A DNA stretch of 62,477 nt from an uncultured Alteromonadales bacterium (GCA_937864365.1 CALMJT010000012.1:1-62477), one strand, 5' to 3'. Positions 45,980 to 56,012 are shown, counted from the stretch's first letter. Translations and numbers: made by a program. The notes: a model not told the origin generated them from the sequence alone.

Positions 45980-47170
45980 ATGGTCATTGGCAAACGAAAG
46001 TTGTTGCTAATCGATGATGACCGGCTTGTGCGACAGAGCATGAGCGCTTATCTGGAAGATAGTGGCTTTGAAGTCATCGAATACGATGATGGCAAGGCGG
46101 CGTTGGAGAATTTGCAAGATCATCAACCTGACCTTGTGTTGTCCGATATTCGTCTTAGTGGCGCTGAAGATTTTAATATCTTAGAGCGCGTCCGTGAAAT
46201 TGATCCTGAAATGGGCGTTATTATTATTTCAGGTTCGGGAATTCTCAGCGATGCGGTTGAGGCGTTGCGAGCAGGCGCTAGCGATTTTTTAACTAAGCCA
46301 ATCGCAGATATGGAAGTTTTGGTGCACTCCATTGATAAAATATTGGAACGCCAAGATCTATTGATTGAAAACCGCCGCTATCGCAAACGTTTAGAGCAGG
46401 CCAATCAAGAACTCGAAAACAACCTGCGAACACTTGAAAAAGACCAACGTGCCGGTCGTATTGTTCAGCAGCGATTGCTACCGGTAAGACCTTTCATTCG
46501 TAATGGTTATGTTGCCAACTACAAAGTTTTTCCTTCGCTTTATCTGAGCGGCGACTTTTTAGATTATGCCTATTTTGGTGATCGGTATTTAGCATTTTAT
46601 TTAACCGACGTGGCAGGGCACGGTGCATCGTCTGCATTCGTGACAATTTGGTTGAAGTATCAGGTTATGCGTTCTGTGCGTGAGAATAGTTTTTTCACCA
46701 GTCCAGAGTCTTTTGAAGAAGGCTGTAATTGGTTATTGAAAGAAATCAATGCTAGTCTCAAACATGGTAGGTTCGAAAGTCATTTAACGTGTTTCATCGG
46801 TGTTATTGATACTTATGAAAATCAACTCCGTTACTCAATTGGTGGTCATTTGCCGCTACCAATGATTGTAACTCGCAAAGGTGCCCGGTATTTAGAGGGT
46901 AAAGGAAAGCCTCTGGGTATTTTTACCAATCCCAACTGGGAGGTCTATTCAGCAGAGTTTCCTGACCATTCCAGTTTAGTGATGCTTACCGATGGTATTT
47001 TAGAGACGATTCAGGGTGATTCGTTGATCGAAAAAGAGCAAAAATTACTATCTTTGGTATCTGGTAGCCGTGGTAATATCGATTCTGTTGTTAGCGCATT
47101 GAGGCTTAATAAAGGTGATTATGTGCCTGATGACATTTCAATCTTAACCATTTCTAGAGGTGTGCATTAA
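45980..47170 (+). CDS. rssB: RssB-like response regulator with PP2C phosphatase output
   Basis: 396 aa from ATG 45980 (an upstream TTG at 45956 is the alternative). Receiver domain 1-120 with LLIDDDRL and the phosphoacceptor Asp in VLSDIRLSG. A coiled coil (about 125-155) links it to a PP2C/SpoIIE-type domain. All metal-binding Asp motifs are kept: LSGDFLDY, TDVAGHGASS, MLTDGILE and PDDISILT. A phosphatase is expected to be active, unlike the degenerate E. coli RssB. A STAS protein follows 2 bp later, as in the Pseudomonas rssB-rssC arrangement that controls sigma-S (from memory). HsbR-type regulators share the layout. Confidence 0.8.
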   Translation: MVIGKRKLLLIDDDRLVRQSMSAYLEDSGFEVIEYDDGKAALENLQDHQPDLVLSDIRLSGAEDFNILERVREIDPEMGVIIISGSGILSDAVEALRAGASDFLTKPIADMEVLVHSIDKILERQDLLIENRRYRKRLEQANQELENNLRTLEKDQRAGRIVQQRLLPVRPFIRNGYVANYKVFPSLYLSGDFLDYAYFGDRYLAFYLTDVAGHGASSAFVTIWLKYQVMRSVRENSFFTSPESFEEGCNWLLKEINASLKHGRFESHLTCFIGVIDTYENQLRYSIGGHLPLPMIVTRKGARYLEGKGKPLGIFTNPNWEVYSAEFPDHSSLVMLTDGILETIQGDSLIEKEQKLLSLVSGSRGNIDSVVSALRLNKGDYVPDDISILTISRGVH

Positions 47171-47172
47171 CC

Positions 47173-47655
47173 ATGCAATCCGGAAAGATATTTGTCGCCG
47201 ATGTTGATGGCGCTAATGTCATAAAAATGGTTGGTGATGTTCGTTTAACTTTGTGTATTTCATTTGATCAGTTTATTGATCAAATGTATGCAAAGACTAA
47301 CTTTCATTCCGTTATTTTTGATTTGCGAGAAACCGAAGCCATTGATAGCACTACGCTTGGTTTAATGGCAAAAATCTCGATTTTATTTCAAGAGCGCTTT
47401 CACCAACTGCCGCTGGTAATATCTCCTAATTCTGGTATCAACCGTTTGCTCGAAAGTATGGGTTTTGAAGATATTTTTGAGATAATTTCGAACATAGACT
47501 TGCCTGTTGGATCTCAAGTTCAGTTGCGAGAAGACTGTAAAAACGAAGCCGTGGCTAAGCAAAAAGTAATTGAAGCACACAAAATTTTGATGGGTTTAAA
47601 CGAGGTTAACCGGCAAGAATTTAACGACTTGGTGAAATCGTTAGAGCAGAAGTAG
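47173..47655 (+). CDS. rssC: STAS-domain anti-sigma factor antagonist, RssC-like
   Basis: 160 aa starting 2 bp after the rssB stop, so the two are co-translated. The STAS fold has the phosphorylatable serine in AIDSTTLGLMAKI (near residue 58), the typical D-S-(S/T) motif of SpoIIAA-type antagonists. The PP2C domain next door should dephosphorylate it. A C-terminal helical extension of about 50 residues is extra. Confidence 0.85.
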   Translation: MQSGKIFVADVDGANVIKMVGDVRLTLCISFDQFIDQMYAKTNFHSVIFDLRETEAIDSTTLGLMAKISILFQERFHQLPLVISPNSGINRLLESMGFEDIFEIISNIDLPVGSQVQLREDCKNEAVAKQKVIEAHKILMGLNEVNRQEFNDLVKSLEQK

Positions 47656-47679
47656 TTTTTAACCGCGCTTTTTATAAGT

Positions 47680-47711
47680 AATTAATAGTTGTAAGCAATT
47701 AATAGTTGTAA
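47680..47711. repeat. 17-bp tandem duplication
   Basis: AATTAATAGTTGTAAGC is followed directly by AATTAATAGTTGTAA, between the convergent STAS and TerB-like genes. Confidence 0.8.
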
Positions 47712-47720
47712 ACACACGCT

Positions 47721-48176
47721 TCAGTTGAATCTCTTTTCTCTCGCAATTTGTTTTGCTCGAATAAAATCGTTATGAGCCAAATAAATGAGTTCAGCAACCC
47801 TGCGAATAATATATTCTTCGTACTTATCAATCTCGCCATCGGCAAACGCTATCTCCCACATATTAATAATCAATTCGAATTTCTGATCATTAGAAAAGTT
47901 TTCGTTAACGAGAGAAGTGAATTCATATAACGAAGACGCACTCGCTTGTTCTTGTCGAGCAAGTTGCTGTAACTCTTCAACTTCGGTAGATGACAGGTCA
48001 AATTGCCTTTCAAGAATGTTCAGCATGGTTTGATGTTCTACGTCACTGAAGTTGCTATCAATATTGGCAACTTCAACTAATAGTGCTGCCGCAGCTAAAC
48101 GCGATTGATGCTCACGAGTAGATTCCGAGTTGGTTTCTGGTTCGAACGCAAAAATATTCTTTAGTAAATCAAACAT
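47721..48176 (-). CDS. TerB-family protein
   Basis: 151 aa. AAALLVEVANIDSNFSDVE and MWEIAFADGEIDKYEEYIIR are the two metal-binding helical blocks of TerB-like proteins (paired acidic residues in each). It is a single-domain cytosolic protein. Family members link to tellurite resistance and stress complexes, but stand-alone ones have unknown roles. No other ter genes are present. Confidence 0.88.
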   Translation of the reverse strand: MFDLLKNIFAFEPETNSESTREHQSRLAAAALLVEVANIDSNFSDVEHQTMLNILERQFDLSSTEVEELQQLARQEQASASSLYEFTSLVNENFSNDQKFELIINMWEIAFADGEIDKYEEYIIRRVAELIYLAHNDFIRAKQIAREKRFN

Positions 48177-48217
48177 AAGTAACCGTTAGTGCGCGACCAA
48201 TCAGTGGTTGATCACAT

Positions 48218-48269
48218 TTTCAATTTTTGCCCTCTGATTAAATCATGAATGAGCTAATCAGAGGTTCCT
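48218..48269 (-). repeat. Partial dispersed repeat (terminal hairpin)
   Basis: The same partial form as at 1-52: TTTCAATTTTTG, then CCTCTGATTAAATCATGAATGAGCTAATCAGAGG and TTCCT. It ends 5 bp from the tal stop codon. Confidence 0.8.
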
Positions 48270-48274
48270 AAAAA

Positions 48275-49243
48275 TTACATGCCGGGCTTAGACGCTTTTT
48301 CTGTCAGTAGAGTTTCAAGTTTTTCTTGGTCGACAATGAAATTACGAATACCTTCGGCCAGTTTCTCGGTGGCCATGGCGTCGTCGTTTAATTGCAAACG
48401 GAATTCTGCTTCTGAGAGACTCATTTTCTTGAGGTTACTCTTAGCCGAAGATGCACTCAATTTCGTAACAAGCGCGCCAGTATCAGCTTCAAGCTCTGCA
48501 AGCAATTGCGGGCTAATAGTTAATCGATCACAACCTGCCAGCTCTTCGATTTCACTGATATTTCTGAAGCTTGCACCCATTACTACAGTCTTGTAGCCAT
48601 GAGTTTTGTAGTAGTCGTAGATTTTGCTAACCGATTGAACACCGGGATCATTTGCACCTGAGAAATCTTGATTGGGTTGTTTGGCTTTGTGCCAATCTAA
48701 AATTCGGCCCACAAATGGCGAGATTAAAAATACACCGGCTTCGGCGCAGGCTACTGCCTGTGAGAAGCTGAACAATAAGGTTAGGTTACAGTTGATGTTC
48801 TCTTTTTCGAGAATTTCTGCGGCGCGAATGCCTTCCCAAGTGGCGGCAATCTTAATAAGCACTCGGCTCTTATCGATTCCTGCTTCCTCGTAAAGGGCAA
48901 TAATTTGGCGGGCTTTGGCAAGGGTTTTGCTGGTATCAAAAGACAGGCGCGCGTCTACTTCTGTGGAGATTCGACCCGGAATAATCTTTAAAATTTCGCA
49001 ACCAATGGCAACGCCAAGCTTAGTAGCGGCCAGATTCGCGGTTTCTTCGGCGTATTCGCTCTGCTCATTTGCCCACTGAATTGACTCTTCGAGTAGTGAT
49101 TGGTATTGCGGCAATTGTGCGGCTTTGAGTAACAACGATGGATTGGTCGTTGCGTCTAAGGGTTTGTATTTTGCAATGGCTTCAATATCACCCGTATCAG
49201 CGACTACATCTGTAACTGATTTTAAAGTGTCTAGTTTATTCAT
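48275..49243 (-). CDS. tal: Transaldolase (TalB type)
   Basis: 322 aa, full length for the TalB class (about 317). [18 protein letters not shown] is the N-terminal signature, [20 protein letters not shown] holds the Schiff-base lysine, and [18 protein letters not shown] is the second conserved block. It transfers dihydroxyacetone units in the non-oxidative pentose phosphate pathway. Together with dusA downstream on the same strand, this order matches my memory of Pseudomonas. Confidence 0.97.
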   Translation of the reverse strand: MNKLDTLKSVTDVVADTGDIEAIAKYKPLDATTNPSLLLKAAQLPQYQSLLEESIQWANEQSEYAEETANLAATKLGVAIGCEILKIIPGRISTEVDARLSFDTSKTLAKARQIIALYEEAGIDKSRVLIKIAATWEGIRAAEILEKENINCNLTLLFSFSQAVACAEAGVFLISPFVGRILDWHKAKQPNQDFSGANDPGVQSVSKIYDYYKTHGYKTVVMGASFRNISEIEELAGCDRLTISPQLLAELEADTGALVTKLSASSAKSNLKKMSLSEAEFRLQLNDDAMATEKLAEGIRNFIVDQEKLETLLTEKASKPGM

Positions 49244-49353
49244 AATCTCTTCGTTCCCAATCGCTTTGGGTAAGTTCCTTATTGGTTACCGCTGTTGTGG
49301 CATCTGTTTGCGCAAATACAGCGGTTTTGACTAATAAATTGTTAAATAAGAGT

Positions 49354-50379
49354 TTACTTTGCGCTGCGAGCTTGTTGTTGCTCGTGCTGGCCTAGTAGAC
49401 CAAAAGCTTGCCATAGCGTTTCTACACTGGCGCCAGGTTTATGGACGTTTTCGCTGATATAACGTCTGAATTGGCGTGCTCCGGGCAAACCGTTAAAGAG
49501 TCCTAAAACGTGCTTGCTAAGATGGTGTATTTTTGTGCCTTGTTCAACTTCCTCGCGGCAATAATCTAAGTAACAGGCGAATACTTCTTCGCGGGTTAAA
49601 TGCCGTTTTGGCGATTGATAGAGTTTTTCGTCGACTTCGCGCAACAAGAAGGGATTTGAATAGGCTTCTCGTCCAACCATTACGCCGTCAACGTGCTTGA
49701 GTGATTCTTGGCAGTCTTCAAGAGAGCACAAACCACCGTTAAGAATGATTTCAAGCTGCGGAAATAACTGCTTTAGCTCGTAAACGGCTGGGTAATTTAG
49801 CGGCGGAACTTCGCGATTCTCTTTAGGGCTAAGGCCTTGTAACCAAGCTTTGCGAGCGTGCACGATGAAGGTTTCACAGCCACTATCGGCGACAGTCTCG
49901 ACAAACTTAGCCATATGTTCAAACTGGTCGAGTTCATCAACACCAATGCGATGTTTTACCGTCACCGGAATATCGCAGGCTGCTTTCATGGCAGCGACAC
50001 ATTCGGCAACCAGTGCCGAATCGCGCATTAATATGGCGCCAATTTGATTGTTTTGTACTCGATCGCTGGGGCAGCCGCAATTAAGGTTTACTTCATCGTA
50101 ACCCCATTGTTCGGCGATTTTAGCGCATTCGGCGAGTTCTTGCGGATTACTGCCGCCGATCTGTAGAGCAATAGGATGCTCTTTTCGATGAAAATCTAAA
50201 AAGCGTGGACGATTGCCATGCAAAATGGCACCGCTAACCACCATTTCAGTGTAGACCCAAGCATTCTTGCTGATGAGACGCCACAGGTATCGGCAATGTC
50301 GATCCGAATACTCCATCATGGGCGCTAAGCAGAATTTTCGCTCGGGTAGTGTTTTTAGGGGCGTTACGTTTTTGGTCAC
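49354..50379 (-). CDS. dusA: tRNA-dihydrouridine synthase A
   Basis: 341 aa FMN-dependent reductase that makes dihydrouridine at positions 20/20a of tRNA. LAPMMEYSDRHCRYL opens the barrel, LNCGCPSDRVQ carries the catalytic cysteine, VKHRIGVD and HARKAWLQGLSPKENR are the FMN/tRNA blocks and ILNGGL and GVMVGREAYSNPF bind the phosphate. The length and GLSPKENREVPPL mark DusA and not DusB or DusC. Confidence 0.96.
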   Translation of the reverse strand: MTKNVTPLKTLPERKFCLAPMMEYSDRHCRYLWRLISKNAWVYTEMVVSGAILHGNRPRFLDFHRKEHPIALQIGGSNPQELAECAKIAEQWGYDEVNLNCGCPSDRVQNNQIGAILMRDSALVAECVAAMKAACDIPVTVKHRIGVDELDQFEHMAKFVETVADSGCETFIVHARKAWLQGLSPKENREVPPLNYPAVYELKQLFPQLEIILNGGLCSLEDCQESLKHVDGVMVGREAYSNPFLLREVDEKLYQSPKRHLTREEVFACYLDYCREEVEQGTKIHHLSKHVLGLFNGLPGARQFRRYISENVHKPGASVETLWQAFGLLGQHEQQQARSAK

Positions 50380-50437
50380 TAATGCTGAATCTATATTGAA
50401 AATGGATTAACCTCTCGATTTTTAGCATCGAAAGTTC

Positions 50438-51049
50438 ATGACGTCCTATTGTATACCATCTACCGAGCATTCGGCTGAGATTGAGATAAAGCGCAGCCGA
50501 TTTATTGCCTATGTTGGCCGAGCAGAAGATCGAATCTCTGCGGAGAGCTTCATAAAAGCGGTTCGTGAGCAGCATCCTCAGGCGCGGCATGTGTGTTGGG
50601 CGTACGTTGCAGGAGCGCCCAACACCACGATTCGTTCTATGAGTGACGATGGCGAGCCCAGCGGAACCGCAGGACGGCCAATGTTGGCGATGTTAGAGCA
50701 CAGTGGTTTGGGCGAGGTTGTCGTTGCCGTTGTTCGTTATTTTGGCGGTATTAAATTGGGTACCGGTGGTCTGCAAAGAGCCTACAGCGATTCGGTAGCA
50801 GCAGGACTTTCGGATTTACCCACCAAACAAGTAGAGCCGCAAGATCGATTAAAGCTGCTGTGTAACTTTTCGGAAGAAGCTCTGGTACGCAGAGTTTCTG
50901 ACCAGTTTGCTGCCGTTATTCAAGAGGTTTCTTACACAAATCGAGTTCAAATTGATTGCCTTGTAAACACTCGCCAGCGCAATGAGTTTGAAGCTCAGCT
51001 GATAAGTCTTTCTGGTGGGCAAGTTAGTGTCGAATCCTTCGAAGATTAA
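50438..51049 (+). CDS. yigZ: YigZ/IMPACT family protein
   Basis: 203 aa. EIKRSRFIAYVGRAED, RHVCWAYVAG, SDDGEPSGTAGRPML and VVRYFGGIKLGTGGLQRAY are the hallmarks of the UPF0029 (IMPACT) domain; the last 60 residues are the DUF1949 tail. The family is linked to translational control and proteolysis in eukaryotes, and its bacterial role is not settled. It is divergent from dusA with about 58 bp between the starts. Confidence 0.94.
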   Translation: MTSYCIPSTEHSAEIEIKRSRFIAYVGRAEDRISAESFIKAVREQHPQARHVCWAYVAGAPNTTIRSMSDDGEPSGTAGRPMLAMLEHSGLGEVVVAVVRYFGGIKLGTGGLQRAYSDSVAAGLSDLPTKQVEPQDRLKLLCNFSEEALVRRVSDQFAAVIQEVSYTNRVQIDCLVNTRQRNEFEAQLISLSGGQVSVESFED

Positions 51050-51081
51050 GTGAATCAGTGCTGGTGTCTTCTGAATACTGC

Positions 51082-51963
51082 TCAGCGGCCAAAACCATTC
51101 CAGTTGGTCATTGCGGGTAGCTTAAACAGGTATCCGTTCTGATTCATGATAATAAAATCCTGCGACACCTTTTCGAGATACAGCTCACCTTGCAGTTGTC
51201 TGCCCGGTACCAGCTTAACGTTGTTGATAATTACAAACCCTTTCGATGCATCACTTGAATACACATGGGCAATGTAATTGATGGGTGGAATCTCGCTTTG
51301 CACAGCATCGGGTAGATCGTAGATCAGTGGGATAAGCTCTTTGGGCGCTTCTTCTATAGCTGCAACTGCTGCTTTTGCTGGTGCGGTTTGTTTATTGGTT
51401 TGTGATTGAGGCTTTGTCAAATCAACGGAGGTTACCTTCGGTCGAGTCAGTTCTTGAAAACTGCTTTGGGGTGACTCAGTAATTGCTATGGATTGTTGAT
51501 TTGCGTTTGATTGTTGGTCTGCGCTCGCTTGGTAGAGACGGTCAATGGCCGACTGCGAGCGGCTGGGTTCGGTTTTTAAAACGGTTGTTTGTTGAGCGGT
51601 GTTATCTTGCGTGTTCTGCGTAGCAGTTTGGTTTGGAGCTTCCTGAACTTTGCTTTCAGCCACCCTAGGTGGCGGATTTTGGTTGCTTGTTGGTGTGACC
51701 GAGGTATTGGTCGGAGCCGAAGATGCAAGGTTTGTCGTGTTTGTTGGCGATGCAGGAGCCACTAGAGGAGCGGGTTTTCGAAATATAATGATTCCCAGTA
51801 ATACGACTAACAGAATCGTTAGTACCATCACAAACCACCAAGCGATGTGAATTTTTTTTCGACGAATTATAAAGTCGCCGTCATGCACGGCGGAGATAGT
51901 CGGCGTTGCTTGTTGTTGGCGTTCTTGTTCTGATTTTTGCAAAGCTTCCAAAATATACGACAT
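51082..51963 (-). CDS. gspB: GspB, type II secretion assembly factor
   Basis: 293 aa. A short cytoplasmic part (MSYILEALQKSEQERQQQ) is followed by one membrane helix (about 40-62), a Pro/Thr/Gln-rich periplasmic linker (about 70-210) and a C-terminal GspB domain. The linker and start motif are typical of GspB/ExeB, which with GspA helps the secretin cross peptidoglycan. Its start is 1 bp from the gspA stop, so the two are co-translated. No other type II secretion genes are present. Confidence 0.92.
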   Translation of the reverse strand: MSYILEALQKSEQERQQQATPTISAVHDGDFIIRRKKIHIAWWFVMVLTILLVVLLGIIIFRKPAPLVAPASPTNTTNLASSAPTNTSVTPTSNQNPPPRVAESKVQEAPNQTATQNTQDNTAQQTTVLKTEPSRSQSAIDRLYQASADQQSNANQQSIAITESPQSSFQELTRPKVTSVDLTKPQSQTNKQTAPAKAAVAAIEEAPKELIPLIYDLPDAVQSEIPPINYIAHVYSSDASKGFVIINNVKLVPGRQLQGELYLEKVSQDFIIMNQNGYLFKLPAMTNWNGFGR

Positions 51964-51964
51964 A

Positions 51965-53665
51965 TCAATTACGCCCTTGTAAATTCGAGTCTAGAGAGAA
52001 GTCGTTATTGAGGTAGTCATTCATCTTAAGTACGGTTCTTAGCCCCACAATACCGTCGGGCTCTAAGTTGTTATCACCTTGGAACACCGCCACGCGGGTT
52101 TCTAAAGGTTTGGTGAAAGTATAGTCAGTAAGCGCTTCGGCTCGTTGATCAATTACCGCAAAGCTCTGGGCAATCCAATTAACGTAATTCGATTTGTCGC
52201 CAAGTTTAGCCAGTGCTTCAAAACCTTGAGGTGGTTGCCACAGGAGCGTAAATTTTCCGGTCCAATATTGGCCAAGTTCAAAAGGGCTCAAAGGATAACG
52301 TTGAGCATTGCTGACTACGATGAGTTGGTTGTCACTAAATTCGGCGACTGCTAGATAGTATGACGTATGTTCAATTAACAGCTCCAATACCGAAGGCCGA
52401 TTGTAACTTTTAAACTCCAACCAACTGGTCGCATTTTCATCGCGACATTGCACGCCGTAGTTCCCAAGTCGGTCACAGACGGGATTAAGATCACCGGCAA
52501 ATACATTGAGATTTCTTTGCAGCTCATTCAATGCTTGAGCCTTATTGAGATAACCGAGCGTTTTGATATCTGGAAGTATTTGAGCTGGCGGTGCAGGGCG
52601 GCTATCCGGCTCAGCAGACGTAGACGCAGTTTGAGTATCCTGCTGGGATGTACTTGTTGGAATTGCACCGGTTTCAGCATTGATTGCGGGCGTTCGCTGA
52701 ATTTCGCCGGTGTTGGTATCTTCGGTCAATGGGTTGGGCTCTAGGTGCAGATATTGATACCCCAGCCAAAAAGTTAACACCAATACCGTAAGCGAAAGAA
52801 CAGAGGCTGTGGCAATGGCCAAACGTGAGTTATTCAGGGCCGAGCCACTTTTCTTACCGGTCGCTTCTTCTACTGCCGACTGCGCAATCTCTTTATCAAC
52901 CTGATTAAGCCCGTGGGTGTAAGTACCTAAAAGCGCCCGGTCACAGGTTACGTTAATTAACCGTGGAATACCTTGGCAGGCTTGGAAGATTATCTTCACC
53001 GCGGTTGGTGTAAAAATGGATCGGTTTGCTGGTAGTCCGGCAATCATCATGCGGTGGCGAATATAAGCTTTGGTTTCTGCCAAGGTTAGTGGATCTATGT
53101 GAAAGCGAGCCGTAATTCTTTGGGCAAGTTGCCTTAATTCAGGCTTGGCGAGAATCTCGTTCAGTTCTGGCTGGCCGATAAAAATAATCTGCAAGAGCTT
53201 TTTTTCGTCGGTTTCGAGGTTGGTCAGTAATCGAATCTGCTCCATAACTTGATAACCAAGGTGCTGAGCTTCATCGATGATCAAAACAGTATTTCGGCCT
53301 TGGCTGTGGTTTTTCAGTAAAAACGCGTGCAGCTGGTCTGAGAGGTCTTTCAAACTGCTGGTATCTTTAACGCCATCGACTTTGAGTTCGTCGCAGATAC
53401 TGGCTAAAAGCTCAGTAGAGTTGAGATAAGGATTGAGAATATAAGCAACGTCAGTATTCTTCGGTAATTGACGCAGAAGACAACGGCTGATGGTGGTCTT
53501 ACCGGTGCCAACTTCTCCCGTAAGCAGCACAAACCCGCCACCATGGCTTACGCCGTAGATAAGATGCGCCAGCGCTTCTTTATGGCGTCGGCTCATAAAG
53601 AGATAGCGTGGGTTAGGCGCAATCGAAAAAGGCGCTTCTTTTAAGCCAAAGTACTGATGATACAT
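51965..53665 (-). CDS. gspA: GspA/ExeA AAA+ ATPase with peptidoglycan-binding domain
   Basis: 566 aa. MYHQYFGLKEAPFSIAPNPR is the classic ExeA start. Walker A GEVGTGKTT (50-58), Walker B VLIIDEAQHL and a sensor arginine region follow. One membrane helix lies near 282-304. The periplasmic part contains a Pro/Thr/Ser linker and a peptidoglycan-binding-like end (NLEPDGIVGLRTVLKMNDYL). GspA with GspB remodels or anchors peptidoglycan for secretin insertion. Confidence 0.93.
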   Translation of the reverse strand: MYHQYFGLKEAPFSIAPNPRYLFMSRRHKEALAHLIYGVSHGGGFVLLTGEVGTGKTTISRCLLRQLPKNTDVAYILNPYLNSTELLASICDELKVDGVKDTSSLKDLSDQLHAFLLKNHSQGRNTVLIIDEAQHLGYQVMEQIRLLTNLETDEKKLLQIIFIGQPELNEILAKPELRQLAQRITARFHIDPLTLAETKAYIRHRMMIAGLPANRSIFTPTAVKIIFQACQGIPRLINVTCDRALLGTYTHGLNQVDKEIAQSAVEEATGKKSGSALNNSRLAIATASVLSLTVLVLTFWLGYQYLHLEPNPLTEDTNTGEIQRTPAINAETGAIPTSTSQQDTQTASTSAEPDSRPAPPAQILPDIKTLGYLNKAQALNELQRNLNVFAGDLNPVCDRLGNYGVQCRDENATSWLEFKSYNRPSVLELLIEHTSYYLAVAEFSDNQLIVVSNAQRYPLSPFELGQYWTGKFTLLWQPPQGFEALAKLGDKSNYVNWIAQSFAVIDQRAEALTDYTFTKPLETRVAVFQGDNNLEPDGIVGLRTVLKMNDYLNNDFSLDSNLQGRN

Positions 53666-53902
53666 AGGTTAGTGTTGTGCGTACCGGTTTGTTCATAAGG
53701 CGGCAATGATAAACCAAGCGTCGCAAATACGATATGTATCTTCGGGCGCAGGTCTGCTGAAAGCCGTGGCTGTGTGAGCTGTGATTTCATCACAAGTTCA
53801 AGTCTACCGAGTTAACGTTTTTGCAATTACCTTTGGTATTCGTAGCGCAGCTTTCTTAAAATTAAATGATTGAGATATTACCCAAGCCTTAGGAGCACAT
53901 TT

Positions 53903-54088
53903 GTGGGCGAGGTTCTTCCGTTTAAACGACCCAAGGCGTCTGAAAAGCACAAGGGTAAAACCCTCTGTCGCAGCGGTTTTCATCGTTGGAAAATAGTCAC
54001 CGAGAAAAAATTTGATGTTAAGCAAGGGCGGTTGGTGACGGTGTCGCGCTGCGAGCGTTGTGGTGCAGAAAAGGTCGAACGCTTGTAA
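53903..54088 (+). CDS. Small conserved zinc-ribbon protein
   Basis: 61 aa from GTG 53903, chosen because AGGAG is 8 bases upstream. TLCRSGFHRWK and SRCERCGAEKVER give a C-x4-H ... C-x2-C metal-binding pattern. The family is a small conserved hypothetical in Pseudomonas-type genomes (from memory). The role is unknown. The opposite-strand frame here has no such support. Confidence 0.8.
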   Translation: MGEVLPFKRPKASEKHKGKTLCRSGFHRWKIVTEKKFDVKQGRLVTVSRCERCGAEKVERL

Positions 54089-54227
54089 GTGCATTGCCTT
54101 TAGGAGGGTTGATAAGGTGTGTGGATGTAAGCCCAACAAATTTGGCATTTGCCTGTTTTGAGGTGAGCGGCATTCCTATCGCTTTGAAAAACACCTCCTA
54201 GGTAACCCTGCGTTTGTCTAAACAGGG

Positions 54228-54935
54228 TTAAGCCTTAACCAGCACATCAATTAAGCGATTCGTTTCTTCATTGTCTTGCCATTGGAATCCTTGTGGTGGC
54301 AAAGACTCTCCACAAAGTACTGCGTTGTTGGCTGCCATTGTGAGTTTATTCAGCGCAAACCATTTCACCGTAAGTGGCAAAATCTTGTGCTCTACGGTTA
54401 GTACCTTAGCGGCCAGCGAATCGCTGGTTTCATTGTCATCGATGGCAACTTTGGCCTGAATAATAATCGGGCCGCCGTCGAGTTCAGCGGTAACGAAATG
54501 AACGCTGGCGCCGCCGTGGCTATCGTTAGCATCAATAGCTCGCTGATGAGTGTGCAAACCTTGATATTTGGGCAATAAAGATGGATGAATGTTGATCATT
54601 CTGCCGACAAAGTGCTGCGTAAAACCTTCGGTTAAAATTCTCATGAAGCCTGCGAGCACCACGAGACCCGGCGAGAAGCTTTCAATTTCTGTTAACAGTT
54701 TTTGATCAAACGCTTCTCGTGAATCAAAGTCTTTGTGGCTAATCACCCGCGTAGCGATGGATACCTGCTCGGCTCTTTCAAGGCCTTTTACACCCGCTTT
54801 ATTACTGATAACAGCCATGATTTCGATGGGCAGAGAACCATTTTTTTGGCCATCAATTAATGCTTGTAGATTGCTGCCACTGCCAGAGATTAAAACAACG
54901 ACACGAAGCGGTGAAATGGTCTGTGTATCAGTCAT
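54228..54935 (-). CDS. purN: Phosphoribosylglycinamide formyltransferase
   Basis: 235 aa from ATG 54935 (two codons inside a TTG). VLISGSGSNLQALID is the substrate phosphate loop, INIHPSLLPKYQGLHTHQRA holds the catalytic Asn-His, and ELDGGPIIIQA includes the Asp of the active site. It formylates GAR with 10-formyl-THF in purine synthesis. Located directly after purM on the same strand, as is common. The C-terminal extension of about 20 residues is long for the family. Confidence 0.97.
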   Translation of the reverse strand: MTDTQTISPLRVVVLISGSGSNLQALIDGQKNGSLPIEIMAVISNKAGVKGLERAEQVSIATRVISHKDFDSREAFDQKLLTEIESFSPGLVVLAGFMRILTEGFTQHFVGRMINIHPSLLPKYQGLHTHQRAIDANDSHGGASVHFVTAELDGGPIIIQAKVAIDDNETSDSLAAKVLTVEHKILPLTVKWFALNKLTMAANNAVLCGESLPPQGFQWQDNEETNRLIDVLVKA

Positions 54936-54968
54936 GGGCAAATTAACTTGAATGGAAAAAATGGTGAT

Positions 54969-56012
54969 TTAGGCAATTTCTACCGCAGCTTCGCCTTCAT
55001 TTCGCTCGGCAATTGCACCGATAACAAATGCGTTTTCGCCACTAGTCGTCAAATTCTCTAAGGCCGCTTGTGCCGTCTCAGACGGTACCGCGATTACCAT
55101 GCCTATGCCGCAGTTAAAGGTGCGGTACATTTCGGTTTGCTCAACATTGCCCGCTTGTTGAAGCCACTGGAATACTTCAGGAAGCGTCCATGATGCCGCG
55201 TCGATAACCGCTTTACAGTTTTCTGGCAATACACGAGGAATGTTCTCTAATAAACCGCCACCGGTAATGTGTGCAAGAGCATTAACCTGGGTTTCTGCGA
55301 TTAGCTTAAGCAGTGGTTTTACGTAAATTCGGGTTGGTTCAATCAGAGCCTTAGCTAGGGTGGTACCGGCAATTTCTTGATTCAAATCGGCTTTGCTAAC
55401 TTCGATAATCTTACGAACCAAAGAATAACCGTTGGAGTGTGGACCGCTGGACGCAAGCGCGATTAATGTGTCACCCGGAGCAACTTTGCTGCCGTCGATA
55501 ATTTCAGACTTTTCAACAACACCTACACAAAATCCGGCAAGGTCATAATCTTCGCCTTCGTACATTCCGGGCATTTCAGCGGTTTCACCACCAACCAGAG
55601 CACAACCAGCGTCTAAGCAGCCAGCGCCAATTCCGGTTACCACCTCGGCGGCGATATCAACGCTCAGTTTGCCGGTTGCGTAATAATCTAAGAAGAACAA
55701 AGGTTCTGCGCCGGTTACGATCAAATCGTTTACACACATGGCGACTAGGTCTTTACCAATGGTGTTATGAATGCCCAAATCCATTGCCAGTCTTAATTTG
55801 GTACCAACACCATCGGTGCCAGAAACCAAAACCGGTTGGCGATAGCCTTCGGGAATTTCACACAGAGCGCCAAAACCACCGAGACCGCCCATCACTTCAG
55901 GCCTGTGAGTACTTTTGGCAACGGACTTAATTCGCTCAACCAGGTCGTTGCCGGCATTAATATCTACTCCGGCGTCTTTATAGCTAAGAGAAGGTTTTGC
56001 GGTGTCGGTCAT
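54969..56012 (-). CDS. purM: Phosphoribosylformylglycinamidine cyclo-ligase
   Basis: 347 aa from ATG 56012, which has AGGAGT upstream; the frame extends 16 codons further without one. [46 protein letters not shown] and [15 protein letters not shown] are PurM signatures. It closes the imidazole ring of AIR. purM and purN are separated by about 33 bp and likely share a promoter upstream of 56012. Confidence 0.97.
   Translation of the reverse strand: MTDTAKPSLSYKDAGVDINAGNDLVERIKSVAKSTHRPEVMGGLGGFGALCEIPEGYRQPVLVSGTDGVGTKLRLAMDLGIHNTIGKDLVAMCVNDLIVTGAEPLFFLDYYATGKLSVDIAAEVVTGIGAGCLDAGCALVGGETAEMPGMYEGEDYDLAGFCVGVVEKSEIIDGSKVAPGDTLIALASSGPHSNGYSLVRKIIEVSKADLNQEIAGTTLAKALIEPTRIYVKPLLKLIAETQVNALAHITGGGLLENIPRVLPENCKAVIDAASWTLPEVFQWLQQAGNVEQTEMYRTFNCGIGMVIAVPSETAQAALENLTTSGENAFVIGAIAERNEGEAAVEIA

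Noticed and set aside
45700-45980. Longer PilZ start at 45794
   Set aside because: The ATG at 45686 has a clear GGAG and begins just before the PilZ motif; the upstream part has no homolog-like features.
53804-54148. Minus-strand 114-residue frame over the zinc-ribbon gene
   Set aside because: The plus-strand frame has a ribosome site, a recognisable Cys/His pattern and a likely family; the minus frame has none.
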